DNA of 64,000 bases. It comes from Oncomelania hupensis (lineage: Eukaryota > Mollusca > Gastropoda > Littorinimorpha > Pomatiopsidae). Positions 34,401 to 45,840 of the stretch are shown here, in pieces (the first letter of the stretch is position 1; the number at the start of each line of letters is the position of its first letter). Made by a program: the position numbers and the translations under genes. The stretch lies in contig CM072513.1 of NCBI GenBank assembly GCA_036898135.1, positions 85,187,508 to 85,251,507 on the forward strand, in the 5' to 3' direction. The notes below the pieces were generated by a model. The model was not told the DNA's origin. It did no database searches and worked only from the letters and a program-made list of their open reading frames with translations.

Positions 34401-34946
34401 GTTGTAGCACTGCAATAGGGCCTCTTTCAAGACGTCGTAGTCTTTAGCGTCATCGTCCGACAATCTGGTGTAGACGTCGAGTGCTTCTCCCGTCAGAAGT
34501 GCACTTAGTCGAATCGCCCAGTCTTGAGGTTGCCAGTTAGAGCTTTTGGCAAACCTTTCAAATCTCGCCAGATAACAGTCAATCTGGTCCTTCCCGTCGA
34601 CGAAAGCTGGCAATCTTGGAGCCGTATGGTCGTTGGTGACTTGTGGCGCATGCTGATTGTTCTGGATACGCGCCAACTCTAGCTGGTATTGACGCTCAGC
34701 CTCTCTTTCCTCTCTTTCTTCACGACGTCGTTGCTCTTCTTTTTCTTGCCGCTGCTGTTCAATTTCTAGACGCTTCTGTTCTAGTTCTATTTCTTTTTCT
34801 AGACGCTTCTCTTCCAATTCTCTTTCTTCACGGCGACGCTGCTCTTCTAATTCTCGTTCTTGTATTCTCTCCTGGGATTTGACGTACTCCGTCAGCTGTT
34901 TGCCTTTTAGATTCAGTTGCATCCCTTTCTGCCAGAAGTCAGCCAT
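31440..34946 (-). CDS. gag-protease-integrase polyprotein with RT remnant
   Basis: The frame has 1168 codons. Residues 20-95 are a highly charged coiled coil. Residues 110-275 are a gag capsid-like region (RLPAF, YLARFERFAK, ALLTGEALDVYTRL, FRECRPKSGETPKQFVERL). A CX2CX4HX4C zinc knuckle lies at 320-333. A DSG aspartic protease motif is at 437-439. The integrase has an HHCC site (H664, H671, C701, C704) and a D734, D794, E830 triad with 35 residues between the last two, followed by a WKGPYEV GPY/F-type motif at 969-975. From 1048 an RT N-terminal segment (LKDLMGEFPHSFSDVPG) joins directly to a post-catalytic RT segment (EHLQTLRELF, VRPSKCILGA), so the catalytic core is deleted. The last 40 residues look out of frame with any RT. 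The start at 34946 is the first ATG before the coiled coil. The integrase appears intact. Confidence 0.9.
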   Translation of the reverse strand: MADFWQKGMQLNLKGKQLTEYVKSQERIQERELEEQRRREERELEEKRLEKEIELEQKRLEIEQQRQEKEEQRRREEREEREAERQYQLELARIQNNQHAPQVTNDHTAPRLPAFVDGKDQIDCYLARFERFAKSSNWQPQDWAIRLSALLTGEALDVYTRLSDDDAKDYDVLKEALLQCYNFTEKGYRKRFRECRPKSGETPKQFVERLSSYLHKWVELSGETKSYNSLHDLIVKEQFLNACHKDLATYLEEQKLQTLKDVTEAAERYLIAHGKTLGPPSATKHFQKTGNHGNQIHGSQTSQRQTDSTPPPREGHSRGCFTCNATDHRAANCPQNKSSGQRSSTDNSAAGNRQRRFSNQRQTSRSDHQVCGGSVILPSETERTATPADVQECMTDGQLLLANGKSIPVVASAAVTVQNMPVSKGRVGNHEVTVLRDSGCSGVIVREDLIAKEQFTGDSKWTLMADSKCVRAPVAKIHVNTPFYIGEVEAVCLKKPLYDLMIGNIDGARRPDDPDPEWSPASTQHVEVVEEDPLPFPDGDLTELLRDNVVTPAQPCRPEIVGAVTTRAQAKRDKTSTPLKVADNSKAAIVDRDKLIQLQEADSTLNKYRNRQDHVTKGSGTVYFEVKAKILYRIFQHPRVNGGKPLRQVLVPLPLRRQVMEVAHDSIMGGHLGIKKTSDRIQAVFYWPGLHADVSRFCRSCDICQKTIPRGRVPKVPMQRMPLIDRPFKRVALDLIGEIRPPSEEGHRWVLTLVDYATRYPEAVPLKKIDTETVAEALVDMFSRLGVPEEILTDLGTQFVSDCMKEVNRLLSIRHLTTTPYHPMCNGLVEKFNATLKSTLKKLCSEQPRQWHRYINALLFAYREVPQESTGFSPFELLYGRTIRGPMHILKELWTKEVDTPEVKNSYQYVFELREKLEQTLEIARENLKKSQDCGKHYYDRRAVNRKFKPGNKVLVLLPTDHNKLLMQWKGPYEVETVVGINDYKVKVGQHSKIYHANLLKLYVERPSETVHAATAAVTDNSFDSEELLELGDFHSKEGIDDVKLGPGLTEGQKLKLKDLMGEFPHSFSDVPGSTTLVEHEVHTQTRKEHLQTLRELFHRPAEANLIVRPSKCILGADNVDCVGHPTEGGDNGGCTDSRKTHVFVVFDPGPMTTATDEGDVSLRMKDH

Positions 34947-34954
34947 CTTGATGC

Positions 34955-35080
34955 TTCTGGAAAGTTCTTTTCTGGAAAGTTCTTTTCTAGAAAGTTCTTT
35001 TTTTAGAAAGTTCTTGACTGTAGAGTTCTTTTTCTGGAAAGTTCTTGACTGTGCTGTACCTTTCTAGACTGTTCTAGAAC
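34955..35080. promoter_or_regulatory. heat-shock-element-like array in the leader
   Basis: TTCTGGAAAGTTC at 34955-34967 and 34970-34982, TTCTAGAAAGTTC at 34985-34997, a variant at 35001-35013, TTCTGGAAAGTTC at 35032-35044 and GTTCTAGAAC at 35071-35080. The perfect copies match the HSF consensus of alternating TTC and GAA at 5-bp steps. The array lies immediately upstream of the gag start, in the transcribed leader. HSF binding is inference, and a simple minisatellite expansion is the alternative. Confidence 0.5.
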
Positions 35081-35486
35081 AGCACGCTTTCTGCAGTAGC
35101 GCTGATGCTTGTCACTAGTCGCTTTCGCTGACGCAGGCCCCGCTGTCCTCGTCGTATGCGACGCTGCACCACGCTGGTGTTGATGTATACGCTCCTGTGC
35201 TGAAGTAGACTCGACGTCCGCTCGACGCTCGCTGTAGCACTGGCGATGTAGCTCCGAGACTGTCCCTCGACGTAGTCCTGCGGCAGCTACGTAGTCCCGC
35301 TCTGTTGTTCGCTCACGAAGCAACTCTTCAGCGACTACACGCCCTTGCAGTCAACCCGAACCTATCGGTGATGTAGTCCCAGTATGTTGGCCCCTCTCGA
35401 CGCAACTTGTTGGCGGCTACCCTCGATGACTGCCTCTCGTAACGTTGACTCGCTTGTTGTAGCAGTTGAACCCTTGGCTATGGCGT

Positions 35487-35506
35487 GAATCCCGGCTTGG
35501 CCCCCA
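35487..35506 (-). promoter_or_regulatory. primer binding site, tRNA-Pro-like
   Basis: On minus, three bases after the 5' LTR, TGGGGGCCAAGCCGGGATTC begins. Its complement ends GGCCCCCA, with CCCGG and GAATC spaced like a tRNA 3' arm. Eukaryotic tRNA-Pro ends GCCC plus CCA, so tRNA-Pro is the best guess. Confidence 0.65.
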
Positions 35507-35509
35507 AAA

Positions 35510-36153
35510 TGTTACACTCAGTTTGATGTTGGTGTTTTCTATCAGTATCTGATTCAGCCCCGATGCTTGAATTCCTGATAGGGTGTAACTCAGATTCGTT
35601 TATTCACACAGCCCGTCCAAACAGCATACAAGTCACGAAGTCCACGTATGAAGTTTTCCACTTTTATTCAGCGCACATCAACAACTGCATACAATTCTCA
35701 ATTCAACTCAACAACTTTCACAGCAACTTTCCAAATCACTATCAACAACTTCACTGTCTCAACAGCGACTCGGCTCACGATTAAATAACCTCTCTCTCTT
35801 TTCTCGAAAGATTTCGAACCCAGTAGACTAAAATGACGCATTACAACTAACCAATCGAACTAAAGATCGTCATCACTGACTTACGTCATTCACATTTTCT
35901 CTACTTCCGGGAACATTCACGACCTTCGATATCCATCCGGAAATTTCTATCAAGAGTAAACACGCATATCCAGAAGATTCTCAAATAATATCGACTAACG
36001 CAAATTATCAACGTTATACAAAGCCTCTCCTAACAACAATGCAAACTCAAATCAAAGGTAAATAAACACCATTATTGAATACTTTGCAAAACGAAACGAT
36101 TAGATCTATCGTGCGCGCTTCCGACATATTTTCGTTCACGTTTCAACGTAACA
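35510..36153 (-). repeat. 5' LTR (right), 644 bp
   Basis: Reads identical to the left LTR, with TGTTAC and GTAACA ends. On the minus strand it is the promoter-bearing 5' LTR. The flanking CAACC at 36154-36158 completes the target duplication. Confidence 0.95.
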
Positions 36154-36180
36154 CAACCTTTCCCGCAAGATTTTGCTTTG

Positions 36181-36182
<2 letters not shown>

Positions 36183-36265
<83 letters not shown>
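36183..36265. repeat. CT microsatellite
   Basis: About 40 CT units just outside the LTR element. The following 36266-37040 has no gene. Confidence 0.95.
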
Positions 36266-36267
<2 letters not shown>

Positions 36268-37040
36268 GCCTTGTCTTGACAATGATCTGGCACTCTCTCT
36301 ATTCCATCATTTTCTCTCCCTCTTCACCATTCACCTCCCTCCCCCCGCCCTCATACTCCCTAACACCTAACCCATCCTACTGAGAGGCAGTGTCTCGCTC
36401 AAGCTAGTTCATTTTCTGCATGATTGGAAGGAACGTGTTTGTGCCGTCGTTTTGGCACAGTTGCCTCCAGCCATCTCTTCCTTCTGATTCCAGTTTGAAA
36501 AATCCATGATTTGTGGCACTCCACTGGCAAAAATCACCAATTCTCTCCCTTTCTCTCTCCCCTCCCTCTGTTTCACCCCCCCCCTCTCTCTCAAGTTTTA
36601 ATTATAAACATAGTAATGGCTGCTATTGTTAATGCTAATAACTGTAAAGGACATGTAAGAATAGTCTATGCCTCAAACCTTATCCGATTAAAGTTTAATT
36701 TACCCCCTACCCCTCCAACATCTCTCTCTCTCTCTCATCATCCTCCTTCTCCTCCACCTTCTTCTTCTTAACATTGATGACGCAAGTCACAGGCAGACAA
36801 GACAAAGAGGCCTCAAGACAGACACACTGCCATACAGCGTTGCTGAGCCTCGCCAAGGTTATGTTAGCCTCTCCACTACAAGCAGACGTAAGCCTGGGTA
36901 AGTCTCAGAGTCACGCAGTGTATGACCATTCTAGTATTTTCCATGCATTCTATGGTGGGGTAATGCCACCAAAACTAACAACTCCTACTCTACAGTTGCT
37001 GTAACATGCAGCCTACACTTTGTCCTAATCACTGTACAGT

Positions 37041-37280
37041 TCCCATTCGAGCGGCAGCAGTCGCCGTCGTCATCGTCATCATCATCATTTTCATCATCAT
37101 CATCATCACCACCATCCTCATCGTCGTCATAAAACATAAGACAAGAGATTTATTCGTCCAAGAGTTCACGCTGGAAAATTGCTTCCAGCCGGGCGAAAGA
37201 ATATTAATCATCAACATCAACGTCATCATCATCAAAACCCATCTCCACCAACAGCTACATCAGCACCACCGCCAACCACT
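37041..37280. repeat. ATC-rich imperfect repeat
   Basis: CATCATCGTCATC-like sequence at 37065-37130 and 37205-37240. Open frames are compositional. Confidence 0.7.
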
Positions 37281-37650
37281 ACAACAACCACAAGGACAGG
37301 TAATCCGGTGCAAAAGAGATAAGAGGGACAACGCAGCAGACGACAGGTGAACCAGCTAACGCCATCCCACAATCAATAGAAAGAGATAACCTTGCACAGC
37401 GCAACACAAATAACGCATCTGACCTCACGTTCCACGCATCGTTAAAGCATTTCTCTATAAGTTTCTTACTCACACATCTAATACCTGCATGTTAGGATGT
37501 GTGGTAGTCAAACTAATTAACTAACTACCTCGCTACCTTCCTACCTACCTACCTAACTAAATACGAGACAGAGGGCTTCATGCCAAAGGGGGCAGATTAA
37601 AAGGTTCTCTATGTATTTCGCTAAACCGCTTCGTAAGGGTTATAAGCTAA

Positions 37651-37652
37651 AA

Positions 37653-37711
<59 letters not shown>
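37651..37711. repeat. AAAT microsatellite, possible retroposon tail
   Basis: About 15 AAAT units, preceded by about 80 bp of non-repetitive sequence that could be the end of a short retroposon. Confidence 0.85.
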
Positions 37712-37712
<1 letters not shown>

Positions 37713-37845
37713 GTGAAGTTCCTATTCATGGTCCAGGATGCTTGACAGACCGCCTGCAGTAGTAAATGCAACATGTGAGTTTAATTCTAACACCAGCCAT
37801 GTAGCTGTGTTTGATACGTGTGCTTTACAGAATTAAGGTGAGTGG

Positions 37846-38120
<275 letters not shown>

Positions 38121-38424
38121 AGAGATAGTGATGGGGATGATGGAGACGGTCAACAGCATCATTCAGACGCAGCGAGCGGCTCTCAGGCATCCTCCACCTG
38201 AGTGGAGATGATAGAGTTGAATGGTGAAGATGGTGGCATGGCGTCAAGCGCTTTCCAAGACCTGTCCAACAACAGGCTAGAGGTTCACGAGGAGCTCAAC
38301 AGTCAACAAACTGTCTGAGCTCTTTGCTCCTGGCTCAGCTAATCTTTGAAACATGTTGGAAAATGCCATTGGTGACGATTAGGACGACACATAACATTCT
38401 TTAATAGCGTTATATCGTCTGCTT

Positions 38425-38454
38425 TCATCATCATCATCATCAATCATCATCATC

Positions 38455-38511
<57 letters not shown>

Positions 38512-38513
38512 AG
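38425..38513. repeat. ATC microsatellite
   Basis: About 28 ATC units with two AATC interruptions. Confidence 0.95.
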
Positions 38514-38807
38514 TGGTATTGTGGTGTGCTTCAGTTCAAAACTTCAAGTAGAACAGCATAGCAACAAACGTAAAAACAGAAGAAGCGACGATTAGGTTTG
38601 GCTACAGTCAAGGTTTAACAAGTGCGTTGCAAGAGTCGCAGCACCAGCTTCAACGACGATAGAGAGCCGTGGAGAGTCTTCAACAACAGAGGTCTGCCCA
38701 ACAGCCATCCACACACACCAACACCTGCAGAGTCGGCTCACACCAAAACTAAAGCTGTGTCCACCTTACTGACCGGACTAACAGTTATATTACAGGTGCC
38801 CATATTA

Positions 38808-38902
38808 CAACTACTATTACTACCACTACTACTATTACTACTACTACTACTATTACTACTACTACTACTATTACTACTACTACCACTATTACTACTACTA
38901 GT
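38808..38902. repeat. ACT trinucleotide microsatellite
   Basis: Mixed ACT and ATT triplets, followed by a TTATATAGCGCTTTTT motif shared with SINE tails elsewhere in the window. Confidence 0.9.
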
Positions 38903-38965
38903 AAGTTAATTTATATAGCGCTTTTTTGTTATGAGATAATATAATAACAATTAACATTTGAACAG

Positions 38966-39265
38966 GGGTGTCGGATAGTGCAGTGGTTGGAGCACTCGCT
39001 ACTGTGTCGAAAGTGAAGCACCGTCCGGTGCGGTTAGCACTTGGATGGGTGACCGCTAAGGTGTGAAGCGACAAACAACAACGCCCCCAGTTGACTCAAC
39101 TGTGATTGAGTACCTACTCTCTTGAGGGTGGGGAAGGTAAAGCAGCGAGGGAGAGAGTTGGGCATCACCCTCATTACGCTGGCCCAAGATAAGTGTGATC
39201 TCCAACATCACGCTCCCCTACGGCCACAAGGCTATGGGACTACCTTTACCTTTACCTTTCTTTTT
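38966..39265 (+). mobile_element. tRNA/5S chimeric SINE, copy 2, with 10-bp target duplication
   Basis: Flanked by perfect ATTTGAACAG duplications (38956-38965 and 39266-39275). The head has a tRNA A box (TAGTGCAGTGG, 38976-38986). It is followed by 5S-rRNA-like sequence: TGAAGCACCGTC, then ACTTGGATGGGTGACCGC (39039-39056), matching the box A, IE and box C region of 5S rRNA. A unique body of about 170 bp ends in ACCTTTACCTTTACC. The 5S-derived part resembles SINE3-type elements. The tRNA-like front is unusual. Confidence 0.85.
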
Positions 39266-39275
39266 ATTTGAACAG

Positions 39276-40240
39276 CGCCCTTCCTCACTAGAGCTCATCA
39301 CTTGACAGCAAAGAATAAAAAAAAATTAAGCAAAAGCTTATATTATAGATACAGATGACAGACGTCGACTGTATTCGATGACTCTATACACTGTGTTCCA
39401 TTCCTATCTGCGCGCCCAACGGCAGGATAAAAAAAATCTCGGGCATTGCTGGTCGCAAAGTAGTTCCGCACACTGATAGGAACTGTGTCCAGCACATGAA
39501 CTGCCTGATAGGGCTGGTTGTGATAAGGACTGTAAGACAAAAACCAATCACACACTCAAACCTTTGTTATAGTGCGCCCGATGCAGTACAAAAAGGCTCA
39601 GGCAGACCGATTCAGAAAAGCCCCCCCACCCTCCTTCCCATCAGTAAAGGCGGGAAATGATCAAGCCGCGCCTGCTGATCGCCAATCACCAACGAAACTG
39701 AATGGTCGACAGCTGCTCGATACATTAGGGTGCAAACTCTTACAGGGTTGTCTCCCGTCCACGTGGCGATCAGGACTGGTCGATTAAGCTGGGGTTATGT
39801 CCTTTCGCCATTGTTTACAGCCCACAACTACGTTAGATCCGAGGGCCTCATATAAATATTATTATTACTATTAGGGTCGAACTATGGACAGGGTAATACG
39901 TCGTTCAAATGGCGCTTACTATACTGTAATGTAAAAAGGTAACTGAATCTGTTTAGAGAAAGTATATGTTTGAATGAATGAATGAATGAATATTTATTAA
40001 GCGCATAAACATTTGCACACAAAAAGCACGATCACAACGGAGATAATACAGAACACACTGCATTAACTGTTACAGATCAGCTGTTTCCTCTCACTGCATT
40101 GACTGCGCCTAGACCAAACAGGCATGCAGTGACTCTGAATAATGCGGGCAAGATCAGTGGCTGCAGAAGAGTGCTACAACAGGTCGTTGAGGCGGAGGTG
40201 AAGGTGCTCCTCCTCCTACACCTCTACTCTCTCACTATAA
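39276..40240. other. no recognised gene
   Basis: Anonymous sequence with a short (AATG)n at 39974-39990. Confidence 0.6.
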
Positions 40241-40245
40241 CCCTG

Positions 40246-40246
<1 letters not shown>

Positions 40247-40300
<54 letters not shown>
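40247..40300. repeat. CA microsatellite
   Basis: About 26 CA units. CT tracts follow at 40412-40446 and 40568-40616. Confidence 0.95.
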
Positions 40301-40306
<6 letters not shown>

Positions 40307-40412
40307 ACTTCTGGCAATTTTCTTCATAAATTACGTCAAAGCACAATACAATACATTGTCTTCTAATCACACAAGCACACACACACACGCACGCACAACC
40401 TGCTACACCAAA

Positions 40413-40449
<37 letters not shown>

Positions 40450-40565
40450 CACTCACACAATACAATACAACACAACATAATACAATAAAATGCGACTTTA
40501 TTTCTCTGACACAAAGCAATAACAAACATAAGCAAACCTGTTTCTTTCACACACAAACGAACAAT

Positions 40566-40619
<54 letters not shown>

Positions 40620-40860
40620 CAAACTCTTCTCTCTCTCAAAGAGAAGTCAACAAGCTCTCTCACTCTCCCTGTGTCCATTGCGTGAGGGAAGGTTGATTTT
40701 TGTCGCCTGGATGGTCGTCGACGCCTACTTGCAATAATCAAAACATGTGTCTGGCCATTGCTGATGGGCTTCGGGCTTTGTGTGTGGATGGAGCGGGTTG
40801 GAGAGGGCCTGAGCCTACTCCGTCACCAGCAGTAACAAGGCGGTAAGTGCCGGCCATTGG

Positions 40861-40990
40861 AACCTAAAGTACGATTCAAAGGAACAAAAGTGTAGTTGAC
40901 GGGAACGAAAAGTGTGATCCCGGGCAATGTAAAGTGTGATTCAACTGCCAGTAGTGTAGCTGATGGGAAGAAAAGTGTTGTTCAATGAAA
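40861..40990. repeat. degenerate 22-bp tandem repeat, about six units
   Basis: AAAGTACGATTCAA, AAAGTGTAGTTGA, AAAGTGTGATCCC, AAAGTGTGATTCAA, GTAGTGTAGCTGA and AAAGTGTTGTTCAA recur about every 20-23 bp. The core AAGTGTRRTT is better conserved than the spacers. Confidence 0.65.
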
Positions 40991-41294
40991 ATGGAACATA
41001 AATTCCCCTGTTGAGAAGCACTCCAGTGCACGATCTGCTAGACATGGGATGGGATCTTCATGTTGATCACGGCATTTGCTCTGGCATTAAAATGAATTAC
41101 ACGTACAATTTGTGAAACTTAAAACATTTTGTAAGTCTGGGCAATGAGTTGTTCTGCCATAGCAGGAGTTGGACTGAAATACGCCATTTTTAATCCAGTA
41201 CATAAAACAGTACTTAACATCTATGGAGATGAGAAACGACAGAGATGGAGTGAGAAAAAAGGAATGTTTGAAGGAAGCCACGATAACTGTCTGA

Positions 41295-41339
41295 GAGAGA
41301 GAGACAGACAGACAGACAGAGACAGACAGACAGACAGAG

Positions 41340-41425
<86 letters not shown>
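41295..41425. repeat. GACA then GA microsatellite
   Basis: (GACA)n passes into about 40 GA units. Confidence 0.95.
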
Positions 41426-41428
<3 letters not shown>

Positions 41429-41708
41429 ATGACATGACAGGCAATGTATGCCTCAATCCTCTAGCTACTTAAGGGTGCATCTCACACACCTTGCCGGCCA
41501 CGACCTGTCCACTTCAATCAACATCTCTCTCTCCTCCTTCCCCCTTACTCTCCTTCTCTCTCCTCCTGTTCTTTCTACTCATTCTTCTTCCCTTTCTCCT
41601 CCTTCTCGTTCGTCCTTCTTCTTCTCATCCTCCTCTTTCTTGTACTCCTCCTCTTTCTTCTTCTTCACTTTCCTTGTTTTACCTTTTCGCTTGCCAGTCT
41701 AAAAACGA

Positions 41709-41803
41709 TGTTTGGATAACGAGACAACTTGGATAACAAGACAACTTGGATAACAAGACAACTTGGATAACAAGACAACTTGGATAACAAGACAACTTGG
41801 ACA
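41709..41803. repeat. 17-bp minisatellite, about six units
   Basis: TTGGATAACAAGACAAC repeated in tandem with one GATAACGAG variant at the left end. It starts abruptly after a CT/TTC-rich region. Confidence 0.9.
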
Positions 41804-41894
41804 CAAGACCCACAGACTTGGCAGCGAACCAAGGAACCTTCTGAGACTCTGAACCTTTGTCAACCTCCCACAGAAAACGGAGCAACGTGTCTGT

Positions 41895-42475
<581 letters not shown>

Positions 42476-42479
42476 TCTC

Positions 42480-44375
42480 TCAACAGGTTCAACACACTGC
42501 CTCTCGCGTCTCTCAAACTTTCACGGCAGGCATCGATCAAGGAAATAATACGTTCAATGTAATAGACATCCCAGTACATCGACCATTATCTTAAAGAGTG
42601 GCGATTACTAACCCATGTTCACGTACAAGTGGTGTTTTTCTCTGCAACTACAATAAGCAACATTCAAAAAAACTGTCCAAAAAATATCTTCAACATGATG
42701 CTGCTTCTGTAGCCGGGAAAAGCGGGGACTATCTACAAGGGGCGACTATTTGCAAGGGCGGCAATCTACAATGGAGGCTATAGAGCGTTTGGAGGAATGA
42801 GGGCACAAGATGCTGTTATAGTATGTCTTACATTCAACAAAGCTAAGATGGCCAACTGAGGGTAGGCAGAAACGCCACACCACTAAAGAGAGGCTACAGG
42901 CCACACTGAAGGGACGGTCATGGCCCCGCAAGACGTCGTCAAGGAGACAGGCAAAGCTCTCCAGGAGCCATCCACGAGGTGGGCTGAGGGTTTGCCAGCG
43001 CCCGTAACGGCTCTACATCTTCCACAACAGCCCTACAGCAGCCAGAACAGCCCTAAATCTGCCAAAAAAGCCCCCTACACTGCCAAGCGTGAACGAAGTG
43101 GACACTGGCCAACACAAGCCAATGAGACCGCTGACACCACAAAGACAGCCTTTAGGCTGAACTCGCTATGTACATACAGCCACACTTTATCAAGACGAGA
43201 ACAAGTTGAGAGAAGAATAGCAGTTAGACTGAGCTTACCATGAATACACAGAGCAACACTTACTCAGCTCCAAATGTTGAGAGGGGAAAAAAAGAACAGC
43301 ATTTAGGTTCAAATTTCTATGTACACAGCGCCAAGCTCTCTGTCTAGGCAACAAAGACAAGAAGACGGTTTTGTGAAGGAGGAGACTCCACCCCCAAAAA
43401 AACAAAACAGATTTACTTCCCTTGTTACAACCAAGGAATACAAATGAAGCAAGACGACACTGAAATACGGAAAACCGATTCCCGACTTTCAGTTTCACAA
43501 CACTGGACTCTGCGGTACACACGAATGTAAAGAAAAAACAAATCGTCTTCAAACACTCAACATACCCATAAGCAAAAAGGAATCAAGGGTTGCTGCAATC
43601 TGACCTTTTGTTGTCACGTCACCAAACAATATCACCGGTATAAATTTATGAAAAATTAATTTCAATCTACATCCAAAATCCGTCTTGTGAAAATCCTGAA
43701 ACAAACTTTCGTGCACTGAAATACAAACAAAAACCACACATAGGCTTACACACAGTGACACATACGCACACACACATACGCACACACACATACGCACACA
43801 CACACACACGCACACACACAAATAATCATAAATATTTGTTAGTCCAAAATCACATCAGAGATGATCATTCCAATCAACAATAATAATAATACAAATTAAA
43901 AACAAACAAACTATTTATTCAGTGCAATTTGAGGCGTGTAGGAAAAAAATCGCCGCAGGCAAATAGTACTGCCGAATCTCAGTATTACGTCAGTCAAACA
44001 CAATAACATAATTCCGGGCTGCCAAAAAAAGGTTGCGGGGTGGGGGGGGTGGGGGGGGAGGGGGAGGGTGAAAGAGGGGAAGAAGGGGGAGGAGGGCGAA
44101 CAAATTTTAGTGGCGTCGCCTTTATCGAACAATCAATTTTAAAGAGAGCTAATCGAGGTAGGGCAACGGTCCGTGGCGTGACGACTGCGACCGAAAGATG
44201 GGCGAAAAGAGGAGAAGATTGGGGAGGTGAGAAAGGGGGTGGGCGGGTAAAGTTGGGGGTGGAGGTTCAACTGATCAACCATGATGCGATGCCAGAGTCC
44301 AGGGCGGTAGGGATGTTAATTCAGACACCAATAAGGGGGGAGAGCCTGTTCTTGCCAAGTTATGGTGTCTGACCG
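42480..44375. other. no recognised gene
   Basis: Anonymous. CA-rich stretch at 43750-43820 and a G-rich block at 44037-44100. No frame with domain evidence. Confidence 0.6.
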
Positions 44376-44376
44376 T

Positions 44377-44382
44377 GTTAGC

Positions 44383-44414
<32 letters not shown>

Positions 44415-44463
44415 TGTGTGTGTGTGGGTGGGTGTGTGAGTGTGTGTGGGTGTGTGTGTGTGT
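44377..44463. repeat. TG/GGTG microsatellite
   Basis: TG units with GGTG interruptions. Confidence 0.9.
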
Positions 44464-44919
44464 TCCTGTGTCTGCCCCTGATCCCCACTAATGCCATCAA
44501 GGCCCTGTCGCCTCCCATTTGCCGCACTGATTGAGTTTTCACCTCCAGACTATCTGAGAAAAGGAGGCAGACAAGACCACACCTCCACGCTACGGAATAA
44601 CATTTTCCTCCTCCTCCTCCTTCTTCTCATCCTCCACCTCCTCTTCCCTTCTTCTTCTTTTCTTTTCTTTCTTCTCTTCTTCCCCTGTTATTCCTCTGCT
44701 TCTCTTCTCCTTCTCCCTCATCACTAAATGCGTCTGACTGCGACCATGGACAACCAATACGATGCACAGCAACATATGACAGATTCAGACGGCGTTTGAT
44801 CAAGACTATCCATTTCGCCTTGGACAGGCATTGTCGTCGTACTGAAAAATAAGGAGCTAAGACTAGATTCAGAAAGACAGAAGGCAAACGACCACACAAA
44901 AGAAAGACCGTGGTTAAAA

Positions 44920-45840
<921 letters not shown>

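Larger units (their letters stand above)
30475..36153 (-). mobile_element. Ty3/gypsy-group LTR retrotransposon, Gmr1-like pol order
   Basis: A 5679-bp element with 644-bp LTRs, flanked by a CAACC duplication. It has a tRNA-like primer site, a single gag-pol frame and a G-rich polypurine candidate. The frame runs gag, protease, integrase, then a small RT remnant, so integrase precedes RT. That order is described for Gmr1-like members of the Ty3/gypsy group. Standard gypsy elements have RT first. The RT core and all of RNase H are missing, so the copy is non-autonomous. The apparently identical LTRs and intact duplication indicate a recent insertion. Confidence 0.9.

Noticed and set aside
39030..39060. 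5S rRNA gene
   Set aside because: Only about 40 bases of the 5S internal region are present, within a SINE bounded by target duplications.
42920..43243. 107-codon plus frame
   Set aside because: No domain and no splice or codon evidence. Consistent with chance in a moderately GC-rich stretch.
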